Shown here: piece after piece, positions 7,079 to 15,610 of the stretch
Layout: every line of letters starts with the position of its first letter
Position numbering within the stretch: the first letter of the stretch is position 1
Origin: Coriobacteriaceae bacterium AM100-PB1-1D-6A
GTDB taxonomy: Bacteria; Actinomycetota; Coriobacteriia; Coriobacteriales; Coriobacteriaceae
Assembly: GCA_027660625.1 (NCBI GenBank)
Contig: JAQDNC010000019.1
Coordinates: 841-28,936 of the forward strand
Direction: 5' to 3'
DNA length: 28,096 bases
Notes under the pieces: generated by a model
The model's database searches: none
Told to the model about the DNA's origin: nothing
The model's input: only the letters and a program-made list of their open reading frames with translations
Translations under genes and position numbers: made by a program

Positions 7079-7750
7079 TTATGCCTCCTGTGCGGCCTCG
7101 TTGCCCAGCTTCTGCAGCAGCGCAACCTCGGCGGCGGGATCTTCGGACTTAAATACGGCGGAGCCGGCTACGAGCACGTTGGCACCGGCCTTGACGACCT
7201 CGGCGATGTTTTTGGAAGAAATGCCGCCGTCGACCTCGATCATGGGCGACACGCCGTGGCGCTCGCACATGGCCTTAAGCTCGTGGAGTTTAGCAATGGT
7301 ACCGGGGATAAAGCTCTGGCCGCCAAAGCCGGGGTTCACGCTCATGAGCAGCACCATGTCGACAACGTCGATGATGCTCTCGAGCACGCAGACGGGGGTG
7401 GCGGGGTTGAGTACCACGCCGGCCTTGACGCCGCGCTGCTGCAGATGCGTGAGCGTGCGGTGCAGGTGCGTGGAGGCCTCGTAGTGCACGGTGATCATGT
7501 CGGCACCGGCGTCGGCATACCAATCGACCGTCTCGTCGGGGTTCGACACCATGAGGTGCGCGTCGACCGGCACGTCGGTGGAGCGCTTGACGGCCTTGAG
7601 GATGTCAACGCCAAAGGTGAGGTTGCCGGTAAAGTGACCGTCCATGACGTCGAAGTGCACATAGTCGGCGCCGGCGATCTTGTCGAGCTCGCCCTTGAGG
7701 TTGGCCATATCGGCCGAAAGGACAGACGGAGCGATTTTGATGGAACCCAT
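7079..7750 (-). CDS. rpe: Ribulose-phosphate 3-epimerase
   Basis: A 223-residue TIM-barrel enzyme interconverting ribulose 5-phosphate and xylulose 5-phosphate in the pentose phosphate pathway. It begins IAPSVLSADMANL, has the metal-binding His/Asp set in VHFDVMDGHF (His32, Asp34) and DAHLMV (His65), the phosphate loop NPGFGGQSF, and the second catalytic Asp174 in IEVDGGI. Full length, no anomalies. It ends 6 bases before the cysteine desulfurase start and follows gpsA by 18 bases. Confidence 0.96.
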   Translation of the reverse strand: MGSIKIAPSVLSADMANLKGELDKIAGADYVHFDVMDGHFTGNLTFGVDILKAVKRSTDVPVDAHLMVSNPDETVDWYADAGADMITVHYEASTHLHRTLTHLQQRGVKAGVVLNPATPVCVLESIIDVVDMVLLMSVNPGFGGQSFIPGTIAKLHELKAMCERHGVSPMIEVDGGISSKNIAEVVKAGANVLVAGSAVFKSEDPAAEVALLQKLGNEAAQEA

Positions 7751-7768
7751 GGTAGTAGCCTTTCTGTG

Positions 7769-8776
7769 CTAGTCAGTGAGTCCGTAGAACTCTTGAGAGG
7801 GGACGCGGTCGGTAAGAATCTCGAGCGCCCTATCCAAAGTAACACCGTTGTAGAGCGTTTGCTCCACGGCAAAGGTGAGCGGAATGTCTACGCCCAGTGA
7901 ACGGGCGAGTTCGCTGACGCTGCGGGCCGCAACGGCACCCTCGACCACCATGTGCGTGCGTGCCTGGTACTCGTCGAGTGACACGCCGTGGGCAAACTCG
8001 TAGCCAAAGGTGCGGTTGCGCGAATGCTCCGAGGTACAGGTGGCGATGAGGTCGCCCATGCCGGCAAGTCCCATGCAGGTCATGGCCTGTCCGCCGCGGG
8101 CGTGCACCAGGCGGCTGATCTCGGCCAGGCCGCGCGTCATGATAAGGGCGAGCGTGTTATCGCCCGCGCCGGAGCCGGCGGAAATGCCGCACACGATAGC
8201 GATGACGTTTTTCATGGCGCCGCATACCTCGACGCCGGTCATGTCCTGCGACAGGTAGATGCGGAAGGCCGTAGATAGGAGCAGGTCCTTAAAGGTCTCC
8301 CCTACCTGCGGATCTTTGCTAGCGATGACGGCGGCAGAAAGTCCGCCGCGGCAAATCTCCTCGGCATGGTTGGGGCCGGAGAGCGCCGCCACGCGCGCCT
8401 CGTTGCCAATCTCGCTGGCGATGACCTCGCTCATGAGCAGGCCGGAATCGGGCTCAATACCCTTGGTGAGGCAGAGTACCGGGGTGTCGGCGGCGATGAA
8501 GGGTGCTGCCTGATGGCATACGCTGCGCAGGTGCGTGGAGGGCACGGCAAAGATAATGGCCTCGGCACCGTCGAGCGTCTGCGTCAGGTCCGTCGTGGCA
8601 ACGACGTTGCTGGGCAGCTCGTAGTCCACCAGATAGCGGGGGTTACGATGCTCGCCATTGATGCCGGCGGCCGTCTGCTCACTATGGGCCCACATGGTCA
8701 CGTGCTCGGCTCGCGCGGCGGCAAGGCCGGCGACGGCGGTTCCCCAGGAGCCGGAGCCAATCAGCGCAACATTCAT
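7769..8776 (-). CDS. gpsA: Glycerol-3-phosphate dehydrogenase [NAD(P)+]
   Basis: The enzyme reduces dihydroxyacetone phosphate to sn-glycerol 3-phosphate, the backbone for phospholipids. The 335-residue protein starts with the dinucleotide-binding GSGSWGTA (7-14), has the LTKGIE loop near 103-108, SGPNHAEE, the catalytic Lys189 in GAMKNVIAI, NTLALIMTRGLAEI, and the GMGDLIATCTSEHSRNR segment (239-255) that binds substrate and cofactor. It follows plsY by 9 bases, so two consecutive steps of lipid synthesis (G3P supply and G3P acylation) are co-transcribed. Confidence 0.97.
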   Translation of the reverse strand: MNVALIGSGSWGTAVAGLAAARAEHVTMWAHSEQTAAGINGEHRNPRYLVDYELPSNVVATTDLTQTLDGAEAIIFAVPSTHLRSVCHQAAPFIAADTPVLCLTKGIEPDSGLLMSEVIASEIGNEARVAALSGPNHAEEICRGGLSAAVIASKDPQVGETFKDLLLSTAFRIYLSQDMTGVEVCGAMKNVIAIVCGISAGSGAGDNTLALIMTRGLAEISRLVHARGGQAMTCMGLAGMGDLIATCTSEHSRNRTFGYEFAHGVSLDEYQARTHMVVEGAVAARSVSELARSLGVDIPLTFAVEQTLYNGVTLDRALEILTDRVPSQEFYGLTD

Positions 8777-8785
8777 GACTCTCTC

Positions 8786-9469
8786 CTACTTATCGTCGGG
8801 TTCGGTGACGCGCTTGGTAAACGAGAGCTTGGACTCCTTGCCCGTCATGAGCTTTTTGATGTTCGCACGATGGGCCCACACCACGGTGATACCGATCATC
8901 GCCATGCAAAACTTGAGACCCAGGCTGCTGTACGGAAAGACCGCACAGACGGCGATGGGAAGACCGATGGCCGCGGCAAGCGAGCCCACCGACACAAACT
9001 TGGTGATGGCAACGGCCACGATAAACATGCCCAGCAGCGAAAGTCCGATGGGCCAGTACCAGGCGAGGATGACGCCCAAGCCCACGGCAATGCCCTTGCC
9101 GCCGTGGAAGTTGAGGTACGGCGAGAAGATGTGACCCCATACCGCTGCCAGGCAGATGACGCCGAGCATCCAGTCGCCGGGAGCTCCAGGCGCCATGATG
9201 CTCACAGGGAAGCCATAGCCAACGCCCGCGATAAGCGGACGGGCGATAAGGACGCAGATGGCGCCCTTAAGGCAGTCGAGCAGCAGCGTGAGCGCGGCCA
9301 CCTTGGGGCCGGCCACGCGCAGGGCGTTGGTGGTGCCGATGTTGCCGGAGCCCGCCTTGCGAATGTCGGTGTGGTTGAACACGCGGCCCAGGATCAAGCC
9401 AAACGGAATCGCTCCGATAAAGAACGAGACCACGGCGCAGCTGGCGGTCAGCAGAATCGGATTATGCAT
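8786..9469 (-). CDS. plsY: Acyl-phosphate:glycerol-3-phosphate acyltransferase
   Basis: An integral membrane enzyme that transfers an acyl group from acyl phosphate to glycerol 3-phosphate, giving lysophosphatidate. The 227-residue product has about six hydrophobic segments and the three family motifs: GSGNIGTTNALR (about 40-51), the LDCLKGA segment, and FHGGKGIAVGLG near residue 120. It lies between gpsA (its substrate supplier) and der, whose end overlaps its start by 8 bases. No acyl-phosphate synthase plsX is visible. The C-terminus carries a charged tail after the last TM segment. Confidence 0.95.
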   Translation of the reverse strand: MHNPILLTASCAVVSFFIGAIPFGLILGRVFNHTDIRKAGSGNIGTTNALRVAGPKVAALTLLLDCLKGAICVLIARPLIAGVGYGFPVSIMAPGAPGDWMLGVICLAAVWGHIFSPYLNFHGGKGIAVGLGVILAWYWPIGLSLLGMFIVAVAITKFVSVGSLAAAIGLPIAVCAVFPYSSLGLKFCMAMIGITVVWAHRANIKKLMTGKESKLSFTKRVTEPDDK

Positions 9470-10796
9470 CCTTTTGCTCCTTCTTCCTAAAGAAGAGTCG
9501 AATGGGCGTGCCGGAAAAATCGAAGGTCGAGCGCATGCGGTTCTCCACGTAGCGCTGGTAGGTGTCGTTGACCAGGTCGCTGTGGTTGACGAAGAACGTA
9601 AACGTCGGCGGGTTGACGCCCGTCTGGGTCACGTAGTGCATGCGCAGGCGACGCTTGCCGTCCACCACGGTGTGGCCAAACTCGCGCAGGTCGGTGAGGA
9701 AGGTGTTGAGGCGCGAGGTGGTGATCTTTTGCGAGCGCGTCTTCTCGGCGGCGTCGACCATGGCCCAGATCTTCTCGACGCTGCGGCCGGTCAGGGCAGA
9801 GATGCGCAGGTACTGAGCCCAGGGAGCCATGACGCCCAGACGGCGGTCGACGGTCTCCATGCAGGCCTCGCGCTTGCGGTCGTCGTCGAGCAGGTCCCAC
9901 TTGTTGAGCAGCACCACGATGGCGCAGCCGCGCTCGATGGCAAGGCCCATGACCTTCTGGTCCTGCTCGGTGACGCCCACGGAGGCGTCGACGACAAGCA
10001 GCGCCACGTCGGCGCGGTCGATGGCGCGCAGGCCGCGGACCATGGAGTAGTACTCGATGTTCTCGTACACGGTGCTCTTCTTGCGAATGCCCGCGGTGTC
10101 GACCATGCGGTAGTGCTTGCCGTCGCGCTCGACGACGGTGTCGATGGCATCGCGCGTGGTGCCGGCGATGTTGGACACGATGGAGCGGTCGGCGCCCAGG
10201 ATGCGGTTAAACAGCGAGGACTTACCGGCGTTGGGGCGGCCGATGATGGCCACGTTCAGCGCGTCGGGGAACTCGTCGGCGACCTCGTCCTCTTCCTCGG
10301 GTAACAGGGCCACGATGTCGTCGAGCAGGTCGCCCGTGCCGTGGCCGTGAAGGGCCGACAGCGGCGTGGGCTCACCGATGCCGAGCGAATAGAACTCCCA
10401 GATGTTGTCATTCTCGCGGTCGGGGTTGTCGAGCTTATTCACCAGCAGAAAGACCGGCTTGTCGCAGCGCTTGAGCATGCGGGCGACCGACTCGTCCTCC
10501 TCGGTGACGCCGGTGCGGCCGTCGACCACAAACAGGATGACGGCAGCTTCCTCGGCGGCGGCAAGGGCCTGGTCGCGGATGGACGTGGCAAAGACGTCGT
10601 CGCTCTTGAGCGGCTCGATACCGCCCGTGTCGACGATGGTGAACTCGCGGCCGTTCCAATCGGCCGTGTGATACGAGCGGTCGCGCGTGACGCCGCGAGA
10701 CTCGTGGACGATGGCGTCCGAGGTTTGGGCCAGGCGGTTAACGAGCGTGGACTTGCCCACGTTGGGGCGTCCGACGACGGCGACGATAGGTTTCAT
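9462..10796 (-). CDS. der: Ribosome biogenesis GTPase Der (EngA)
   Basis: A 444-residue double GTPase needed for 50S subunit assembly. The first G domain has GRPNVGKST (9-17), DTGGIEP and NKLD; the second has GRPNAGKSS (186-194), DTAGIRK and NKWD; the last ~100 residues form the KH-like domain. An acidic linker (EEEDEVADEF) separates the two G domains. Length and motif set are standard. The gene ends inside plsY and starts 10 bases after the DUF512 gene, a neighbour commonly found beside der. Confidence 0.97.
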   Translation of the reverse strand: MKPIVAVVGRPNVGKSTLVNRLAQTSDAIVHESRGVTRDRSYHTADWNGREFTIVDTGGIEPLKSDDVFATSIRDQALAAAEEAAVILFVVDGRTGVTEEDESVARMLKRCDKPVFLLVNKLDNPDRENDNIWEFYSLGIGEPTPLSALHGHGTGDLLDDIVALLPEEEDEVADEFPDALNVAIIGRPNAGKSSLFNRILGADRSIVSNIAGTTRDAIDTVVERDGKHYRMVDTAGIRKKSTVYENIEYYSMVRGLRAIDRADVALLVVDASVGVTEQDQKVMGLAIERGCAIVVLLNKWDLLDDDRKREACMETVDRRLGVMAPWAQYLRISALTGRSVEKIWAMVDAAEKTRSQKITTSRLNTFLTDLREFGHTVVDGKRRLRMHYVTQTGVNPPTFTFFVNHSDLVNDTYQRYVENRMRSTFDFSGTPIRLFFRKKEQKDA

Positions 10797-10806
10797 CTGC
10801 TCTCCT

Positions 10807-12249
10807 TTAATGGGTAGGGTCAGCGGGAATAGTTGAATTGGCGGGCGTTATGCCAAGGATGTGCTCCAGGGTATCGAGCAGCTCATGCGGCATAGTCGAT
10901 ACCACATGAACCTCGGCGCCGCGACCGGTAAGGCTTGCGAGTAATTCGTCACGATGATACTCGTCAAGGGTCATACCGTCGGCGTTGAACATGAGCTTAG
11001 GCACAAAGAGCATAACCCCCGACAGGTCCTGCGGTAGCTGTTCCAAGATGTCGCAGGCGACGATGAGGCCGGTCACGTCCACGTTGCCGCCAAAGTAGCG
11101 GTTTTTGATGGCCGTAACGGTACCGGCAAGGCCATGCGGCGATTCCACAAAACGTGCCACCGTATCGCGCGCGCTGGCGCCCGAGAGGCACAGCAGGCGC
11201 TGGCCACGGGCGGCGATTGCCTCGCGAGCGCGGCGCAGGCGCTCGGCATCGGCGGCGAGCACGTTGTCGGTCTCATCCAGATAGGAGCGGATCATGCCGA
11301 TACCGTCGTAGTACTGCGGGTAGCCGTCGTAGAAGTCGGCCTCGGGAGGATCGATGCCGGCGTCCAGATAGAACTCGTCGCTCATCTGGAAGGTATGGCG
11401 GCCAAAGCGCTCGAAGGCACGGTCCTGGAAGGGCCGGATCATGGCGATAGTCTCGCGCGCCAGCTCGGGCTTGTCACTGTAGGACCAGCTAAAACGGTTC
11501 TGATGCTTGGTAAATCCAAGCGGCACAATGCCCAGGCTCGTGATTTGCTCGTGCTCCTCGCAAAAGCGCAGAGTCTTTTCCAGCTCCTCGCCGTCGTTCA
11601 TGCCGGGACACAGCACAATCTGCGCGTGAATCTCGATGCCGGCGGCCATGATGGCCTCGAGCACGTCCATGCCGCGTTGGGCGTTGCGGCCCATCATGCG
11701 GCGGCGGACGTCGGGGCTCACGGCGTGGACCGACACGTTCATGGGGCTCATGTTGCGGTCGATGACGTTTTGCACGTCCTCGTCGGAAAGGTTTGTGAGC
11801 GTGACGAAGTTGCCCTGCAAGAAGCTTAGGCGGTAGTCATCATCGCGGATGTAGAGCGTTGAGCGGCCGCCCTTGGGCAGCATCGTCATAAAGCAGAACA
11901 CGCAGGCGTTTACGCAGGTGCGCATGCCGTCGAAGATGGGTCCATCGAACTCAAGGCCCCAGTCCTCACCGGGAAAGCGATCGAGCTCAACGGGGGTTAC
12001 GGTGCCGTCGCGCGGATCGAAAACCTCCAGCTCGACGGTGTCGTCATCTGCCTCCCAGAGCCACACGATCATATCGGTCAGTTGCTCGCCATTAACCGTG
12101 AGCACGCGCATGCCCGGCTCGATACCCACATCCCATGCGGGCGATTCGGCGCGCACGTTTTTAACGAGCGCGCCCTCACCCGGCTCGGGGTCGCGGCTGC
12201 GCCCGTAATCGGCCACCTCGGCGGCGTATGCGGGTACGGTCTGGTCCAT
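10807..12249 (-). CDS. DUF512 radical SAM protein with N-terminal PDZ-like domain
   Basis: The product has 480 residues from the ATG at 12249, two bases after the ispH stop; a longer in-frame reading would overlap ispH. Residues about 25-80 look PDZ-like (PAWDVGIEPGMRVLTVNG). A radical-SAM cluster motif follows, CVNACVFC (Cys112, Cys116, Cys119), then LYIRDDDYRLSFLQGNFVTLTN and the DUF512 part with GFTKHQNRFSWSY and DPPEADFYDGYPQYYDG. The family is widespread in anaerobic Gram-positives and cyanobacteria and frequently sits next to der; its reaction is unknown. It is presumed to bind a 4Fe-4S cluster and SAM in the cytoplasm. Confidence 0.92.
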   Translation of the reverse strand: MDQTVPAYAAEVADYGRSRDPEPGEGALVKNVRAESPAWDVGIEPGMRVLTVNGEQLTDMIVWLWEADDDTVELEVFDPRDGTVTPVELDRFPGEDWGLEFDGPIFDGMRTCVNACVFCFMTMLPKGGRSTLYIRDDDYRLSFLQGNFVTLTNLSDEDVQNVIDRNMSPMNVSVHAVSPDVRRRMMGRNAQRGMDVLEAIMAAGIEIHAQIVLCPGMNDGEELEKTLRFCEEHEQITSLGIVPLGFTKHQNRFSWSYSDKPELARETIAMIRPFQDRAFERFGRHTFQMSDEFYLDAGIDPPEADFYDGYPQYYDGIGMIRSYLDETDNVLAADAERLRRAREAIAARGQRLLCLSGASARDTVARFVESPHGLAGTVTAIKNRYFGGNVDVTGLIVACDILEQLPQDLSGVMLFVPKLMFNADGMTLDEYHRDELLASLTGRGAEVHVVSTMPHELLDTLEHILGITPANSTIPADPTH

Positions 12250-12251
12250 GA

Positions 12252-13151
12252 TTAGCGGCAAAGCTCCTTGATGCGCTCGACGGCGCGTTCGATGTGTTCT
12301 TGCGGGGTGGAGGCTCCGGCGGTGATGCCGATGTGGTGAGCGTCGGCAAACCACGCGGCCTGAAGCTCGGAAGCTTCCTCGATGTGATACGTACGCTCGC
12401 AGGCGTTTGCGCAAATCTGCGCCAGACGGCGGGTGTTGCCCGAGTTCTTTCCGCCCACGACGACCATGCAGTCGCAGCGGTTGGCAAGTGCGGCTGCTGC
12501 CTGCTGGCGCTCGCTCGTGGCGGCGCAGATGGTGTTGATCACGCGCAGTTCCTGCACGCGCGGCGTGATGGCAGCCACGACCTCGGCCAGGTTCTGCGCG
12601 GTCTGGGTGGTCTGTACGACCAGACCCACCTTGCCCTTGAGTGGCAGCGCGTCCGCATCGGCGGCGCAGCTCACGACTTGAGCGTCATCGCCGGCATGGC
12701 CCAGGATGCCCTCAACCTCGGGGTGGCCCGGCTCGCCCACGACGATCACGCGGTAGCCCTCGCGTACCAGGCGCTCCGCCGCCACGTGGACTTTTTTCAC
12801 GTAGGGGCAGGTGGCATCGACCACGTCGAGACCGCGCTCGCGAGCGGCCTCGATCACCTGCGGCACCACGCCGTGCGCGCGGATGATCACGGTGCCCGAT
12901 GCGGCGTCGTCTAGGGTCTCGGCCAGACCGACGCCTGCCTCGGAAAGCTCGCGCACCACGATGGGGTTATGAATGAGTGGGCCCAGGGTGTGGACCTGAG
13001 CGGTCTCCCCTACTTGCGGGGCAGCCGCCAGGGCCATATCGAGCGCGCGCTGCACGCCGTAGCAGGTGCCGGCGTGAGCAGCGATTTCGATGGTGGGGGC
13101 GTCTGCCTTGCCGGTCATGGCCTCGACGGCGTTCATGACTTCCTCGCCCAT
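12252..13151 (-). CDS. ispH: 4-hydroxy-3-methylbut-2-enyl diphosphate reductase
   Basis: The last enzyme of the MEP isoprenoid pathway, reducing HMBPP to IPP and DMAPP with an Fe-S cluster. The 299-residue product has the three cluster cysteines Cys30 (HAGTCYGVQRA), Cys115 (VDATCPYVKKVH) and Cys209 (NTICAATSERQ), plus RAHGV and GEPGHPEVEGI. Two starts are possible: ATG at 13151 as listed, or ATG at 13136, which has GAGGAAG close upstream; the first ~5 residues are thus uncertain. It begins 2 bases after the plsC gene. Confidence 0.95.
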   Translation of the reverse strand: MGEEVMNAVEAMTGKADAPTIEIAAHAGTCYGVQRALDMALAAAPQVGETAQVHTLGPLIHNPIVVRELSEAGVGLAETLDDAASGTVIIRAHGVVPQVIEAARERGLDVVDATCPYVKKVHVAAERLVREGYRVIVVGEPGHPEVEGILGHAGDDAQVVSCAADADALPLKGKVGLVVQTTQTAQNLAEVVAAITPRVQELRVINTICAATSERQQAAAALANRCDCMVVVGGKNSGNTRRLAQICANACERTYHIEEASELQAAWFADAHHIGITAGASTPQEHIERAVERIKELCR

Positions 13152-13153
13152 GG

Positions 13154-13882
13154 CTAGAACCTACCCGGGTGCTCGGCGCACAGCTCATCGCGCATGGCGT
13201 AGACACGACTCATGGCCTCGGACTCAAACCAGGCCAGGCGCTCCTTGCGCTTGAGCTCGGCCGGTGCATCGGTTAGCGAGATGGCCTTGCCGGCGCGGAT
13301 CCAGCACTTTTTGGGGCGCATGAGCTTTTTGCCCGCAGGCGTAATATCGGACCAGCCGCAAATGGCGAGCGGGTTGACGGGCGCCTTGCCCATCTGGGCG
13401 ATGAGCGCAAAGCCGCCGTGGACCTCGGGCTTGATCTCGCGCGAGCGAATGCGCGTGCCCTCGGGGAAGATCAGGACGTCCTCGCCGCGCTGCAGCGCAT
13501 GCTGGGCGGCACGCAGGCACTTCATGTCGGCAGTACCGCGCTCCACGGGGATGCCGCCCACGCGGCTAAAGGCCCAGCGCACTATCTTGCTCTTGGCAAA
13601 CTCGGACTTAAAGATGGGGCGCACACGGCGGCCGCCAAAGAACAGTGCCGTCTCCACGGCCAGCAACTCTGCCATCGAGGTGTGGTTGCAGATGACCACG
13701 CTGCCGCGGCCTTCCTGGCGCTCAAACAGCAGGTCGCTGTCCTCGACCTTCCAGCGCCACATGAGCTTGGAGAAGACCCACAGGATGCCCATGACCACGG
13801 CGACGGTGCCGCGGATGAGCGCAGGGAACTCGGCGTAGGGGGCGTTGTAATAATCCTCGGGCGTCTGCTTAAACAGGCACAT
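13154..13882 (-). CDS. plsC: 1-acyl-sn-glycerol-3-phosphate acyltransferase (PlsC family)
   Basis: A 242-residue membrane-associated acyltransferase that most likely adds the second acyl chain to lysophosphatidate. An N-terminal hydrophobic segment (about 22-42) precedes motif I, here NHTSMAE (His67 to Glu72), so the usual H-x4-D is H-x4-E. Motif II is near GGIPVERG and motif III is FPEGTRIRS (139-147). With PlsY and GpsA in the same run, phosphatidic acid synthesis from DHAP is nearly complete here. The H-x4-E variation leaves the exact acceptor a little uncertain. Confidence 0.88.
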   Translation of the reverse strand: MCLFKQTPEDYYNAPYAEFPALIRGTVAVVMGILWVFSKLMWRWKVEDSDLLFERQEGRGSVVICNHTSMAELLAVETALFFGGRRVRPIFKSEFAKSKIVRWAFSRVGGIPVERGTADMKCLRAAQHALQRGEDVLIFPEGTRIRSREIKPEVHGGFALIAQMGKAPVNPLAICGWSDITPAGKKLMRPKKCWIRAGKAISLTDAPAELKRKERLAWFESEAMSRVYAMRDELCAEHPGRF

Positions 13883-13885
13883 GGG

Positions 13886-14572
13886 CTACCTCCTTTGGTT
13901 GATGAGGTCCTCGATGATCGAGACGACCTCGTCGATAGTGTGGGCGGTGGAGTCGACGTGCACCGCGTCCTCGGCGGGCACGAGTGGCGCGACCTCGCGG
14001 CTGCTGTCGAGCTTATCGCGCTGCTTGAGGGCGTCGAGGGTCTCGTCGACCTCAGCCTCGAGCTGCTCGGTGGTGAGCGGCTGGGCGTCGTTTTGGTGGC
14101 GCTGCAGCACGCGGCGACGGGCGCGCTCACGCGGGTCGGCGGTCAGGAAAACCTTGACCTGCGCGTTGGGGAACACGACGGTGCCGATGTCGCGACCCTC
14201 GGCGACAATGTCGCGGTCCTCGGCGGCGCGGCGCTGGTGGATGAGCATGGCGGCGCGTACGCCCGGGTAGGCCGAGACCTTGGAGACGTTGGCGTCGACC
14301 TGCGGGGTGCGAATGGCGGCCGAGGCGTCCTTGCCGTCGATGGTCAGACGCGTGTCCTCGCCGGTGCCGTTGGTAAAGCGAATCTCGATCTGCTCGGCGA
14401 GGGCGTCGATGGCCGCCTCGTCGTCCAGATCGATGCCGCGGTCGAGCGCGGCGAAGGTGACGGCGCGATACATGGCGCCCGTGTCGAGCTTGTTAAAGCC
14501 CAGCTGGCGGGCGATCTCCTTGGCGATGGTGGACTTGCCGGAACCGGCGGGGCCGTCGATGGCGACGATCAT
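13886..14572 (-). CDS. cmk: Cytidylate kinase
   Basis: Phosphorylates CMP and dCMP with ATP, recycling CMP released during phospholipid and RNA turnover. The 228-residue product has the P-loop GPAGSGKST (7-15), LDTGAMYRAVT (CMP-binding), GRDIGTVVFPNAQVKVFLTA, and the lid-like Arg cluster DPRERARRR. Normal length. It ends 3 bases before plsC; an interval of 66 bases to rluB upstream holds only its ribosome site. Confidence 0.96.
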   Translation of the reverse strand: MIVAIDGPAGSGKSTIAKEIARQLGFNKLDTGAMYRAVTFAALDRGIDLDDEAAIDALAEQIEIRFTNGTGEDTRLTIDGKDASAAIRTPQVDANVSKVSAYPGVRAAMLIHQRRAAEDRDIVAEGRDIGTVVFPNAQVKVFLTADPRERARRRVLQRHQNDAQPLTTEQLEAEVDETLDALKQRDKLDSSREVAPLVPAEDAVHVDSTAHTIDEVVSIIEDLINQRR

Positions 14573-14638
14573 GCAATGCTTCCTTTCGGTGGTTGACGTG
14601 CTGGTATGGGACGCGGACGCTGCGGCTTGGCGGGTTGC

Positions 14639-15610
14639 CTAGCTCGTGTAGCGCTCGCGGTAGGTGTTGCGCTTGGGCGCGGAGCCGTGGCTGCCGTGGT
14701 GACGCGTGCGGCTTGCGGTGTTGGTCGTGGGCGCGGCGCCGCGCTTGGAGCTGGCCTGCTTAGGCGGGATACCGCCGGCCTTGAGGATCTGCACCTCGCG
14801 GTCGGTGAGCTCTCGCCACGAGCCCTTGTCCACGTCCTTGAGCTCTAGGCCGGCAAAGTTGCAGCGGTGCAGACGGATTACCGGGTGGTGGATCTTGCTC
14901 AGCATGCGCTTGACCTGGTTCTTGCGGCCCTCGCGGATGATGACCTCAACGGCGGTGGTCCCGGGCTTAACGCCTTGCGGGGCAACGGCCTCGGCCTCGC
15001 GCGCGTTGATGACGCGGCAGATTGCCGGCTGGCACAGGCCGTCATCGAGCTCGATACCGCGACGGAGTGGCTCTAAGTCGCGATCGGTCAGGTGGCCGTC
15101 CACAAGCGCCTGGTAGGTCTTGTAGACGTGTTTGCTGGGGTGCAGCAGGTCCTGCGACAGGTCGCCGTCGGTGGTAAAGAGCAAAAGGCCCGTGGTGTCG
15201 CGGTCTAGGCGACCCACCGGGAAGAGCCCCGGAAAGCGGTCGCGCGGGACCAGGTCGGCCACACAGGGACGCTCCTGCGGGTCGCTCATGGTGGTGAGGT
15301 AGCCCGTCGGCTTGTAGAGCATCAGGTACACGGCACCCTGGTTGAGCTTGACGGGCATGCCGTCGACCTCGATATGGTCACGGTCGACGTCGACCTTGGT
15401 GCCTAGCTCGGTTGCTACCAGGCCGTTGACGGTCACGCGGCCAGCGGTCATCAGGTCCTCCGAGCCGCGGCGGCTCGCTACGCCCGCGCGCGCCAAAAAG
15501 CGCTGCAAGCGCATGGTGTGCGGGTAGACGGGCTGGGCGTCGACCGCGGACGCTGTGGTGTCCGCGGCGCTTGCGATGCGCGTCTCCCCAGCTTCGTTAG
15601 TCCTCGTCAT
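14639..15610 (-). CDS. rluB: rRNA pseudouridine synthase, RluB/RsuA family
   Basis: It isomerises a specific uridine in ribosomal RNA. The 323-residue product has an S4 RNA-binding domain (MRLQRFLARAGVASRR...VTVNG, about residues 33-75), then the catalytic domain with GRLDRDTTGLLLFT (catalytic Asp) and REGRKNQVKRMLSKIHHPV. Both the N-terminal ~32 residues and the basic, Ser/Thr/Arg-rich C-terminal ~45 residues extend beyond the core. The start chosen is ATG at 15610, which has GGAGG seven bases upstream and overlaps scpB by 14 bases. Whether it acts on 23S (RluB) or 16S (RsuA) RNA cannot be decided from sequence alone; the scpAB context favours RluB. Confidence 0.92.
   Translation of the reverse strand: MTRTNEAGETRIASAADTTASAVDAQPVYPHTMRLQRFLARAGVASRRGSEDLMTAGRVTVNGLVATELGTKVDVDRDHIEVDGMPVKLNQGAVYLMLYKPTGYLTTMSDPQERPCVADLVPRDRFPGLFPVGRLDRDTTGLLLFTTDGDLSQDLLHPSKHVYKTYQALVDGHLTDRDLEPLRRGIELDDGLCQPAICRVINAREAEAVAPQGVKPGTTAVEVIIREGRKNQVKRMLSKIHHPVIRLHRCNFAGLELKDVDKGSWRELTDREVQILKAGGIPPKQASSKRGAAPTTNTASRTRHHGSHGSAPKRNTYRERYTS

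Noticed and set aside
5861..7900. A 679-codon open frame on the plus strand opposite cysteine desulfurase and rpe
   Set aside because: Antisense to two clearly recognisable genes; long stop-free antisense frames are expected in GC-rich DNA. It has His/Gly/Arg-rich low-complexity content and no domain.
10807..12414. A longer DUF512 protein with 55 extra N-terminal residues
   Set aside because: The extra part is Arg/His-rich, lies inside ispH and lacks a ribosome site; the ATG at 12249 fits the gene spacing.
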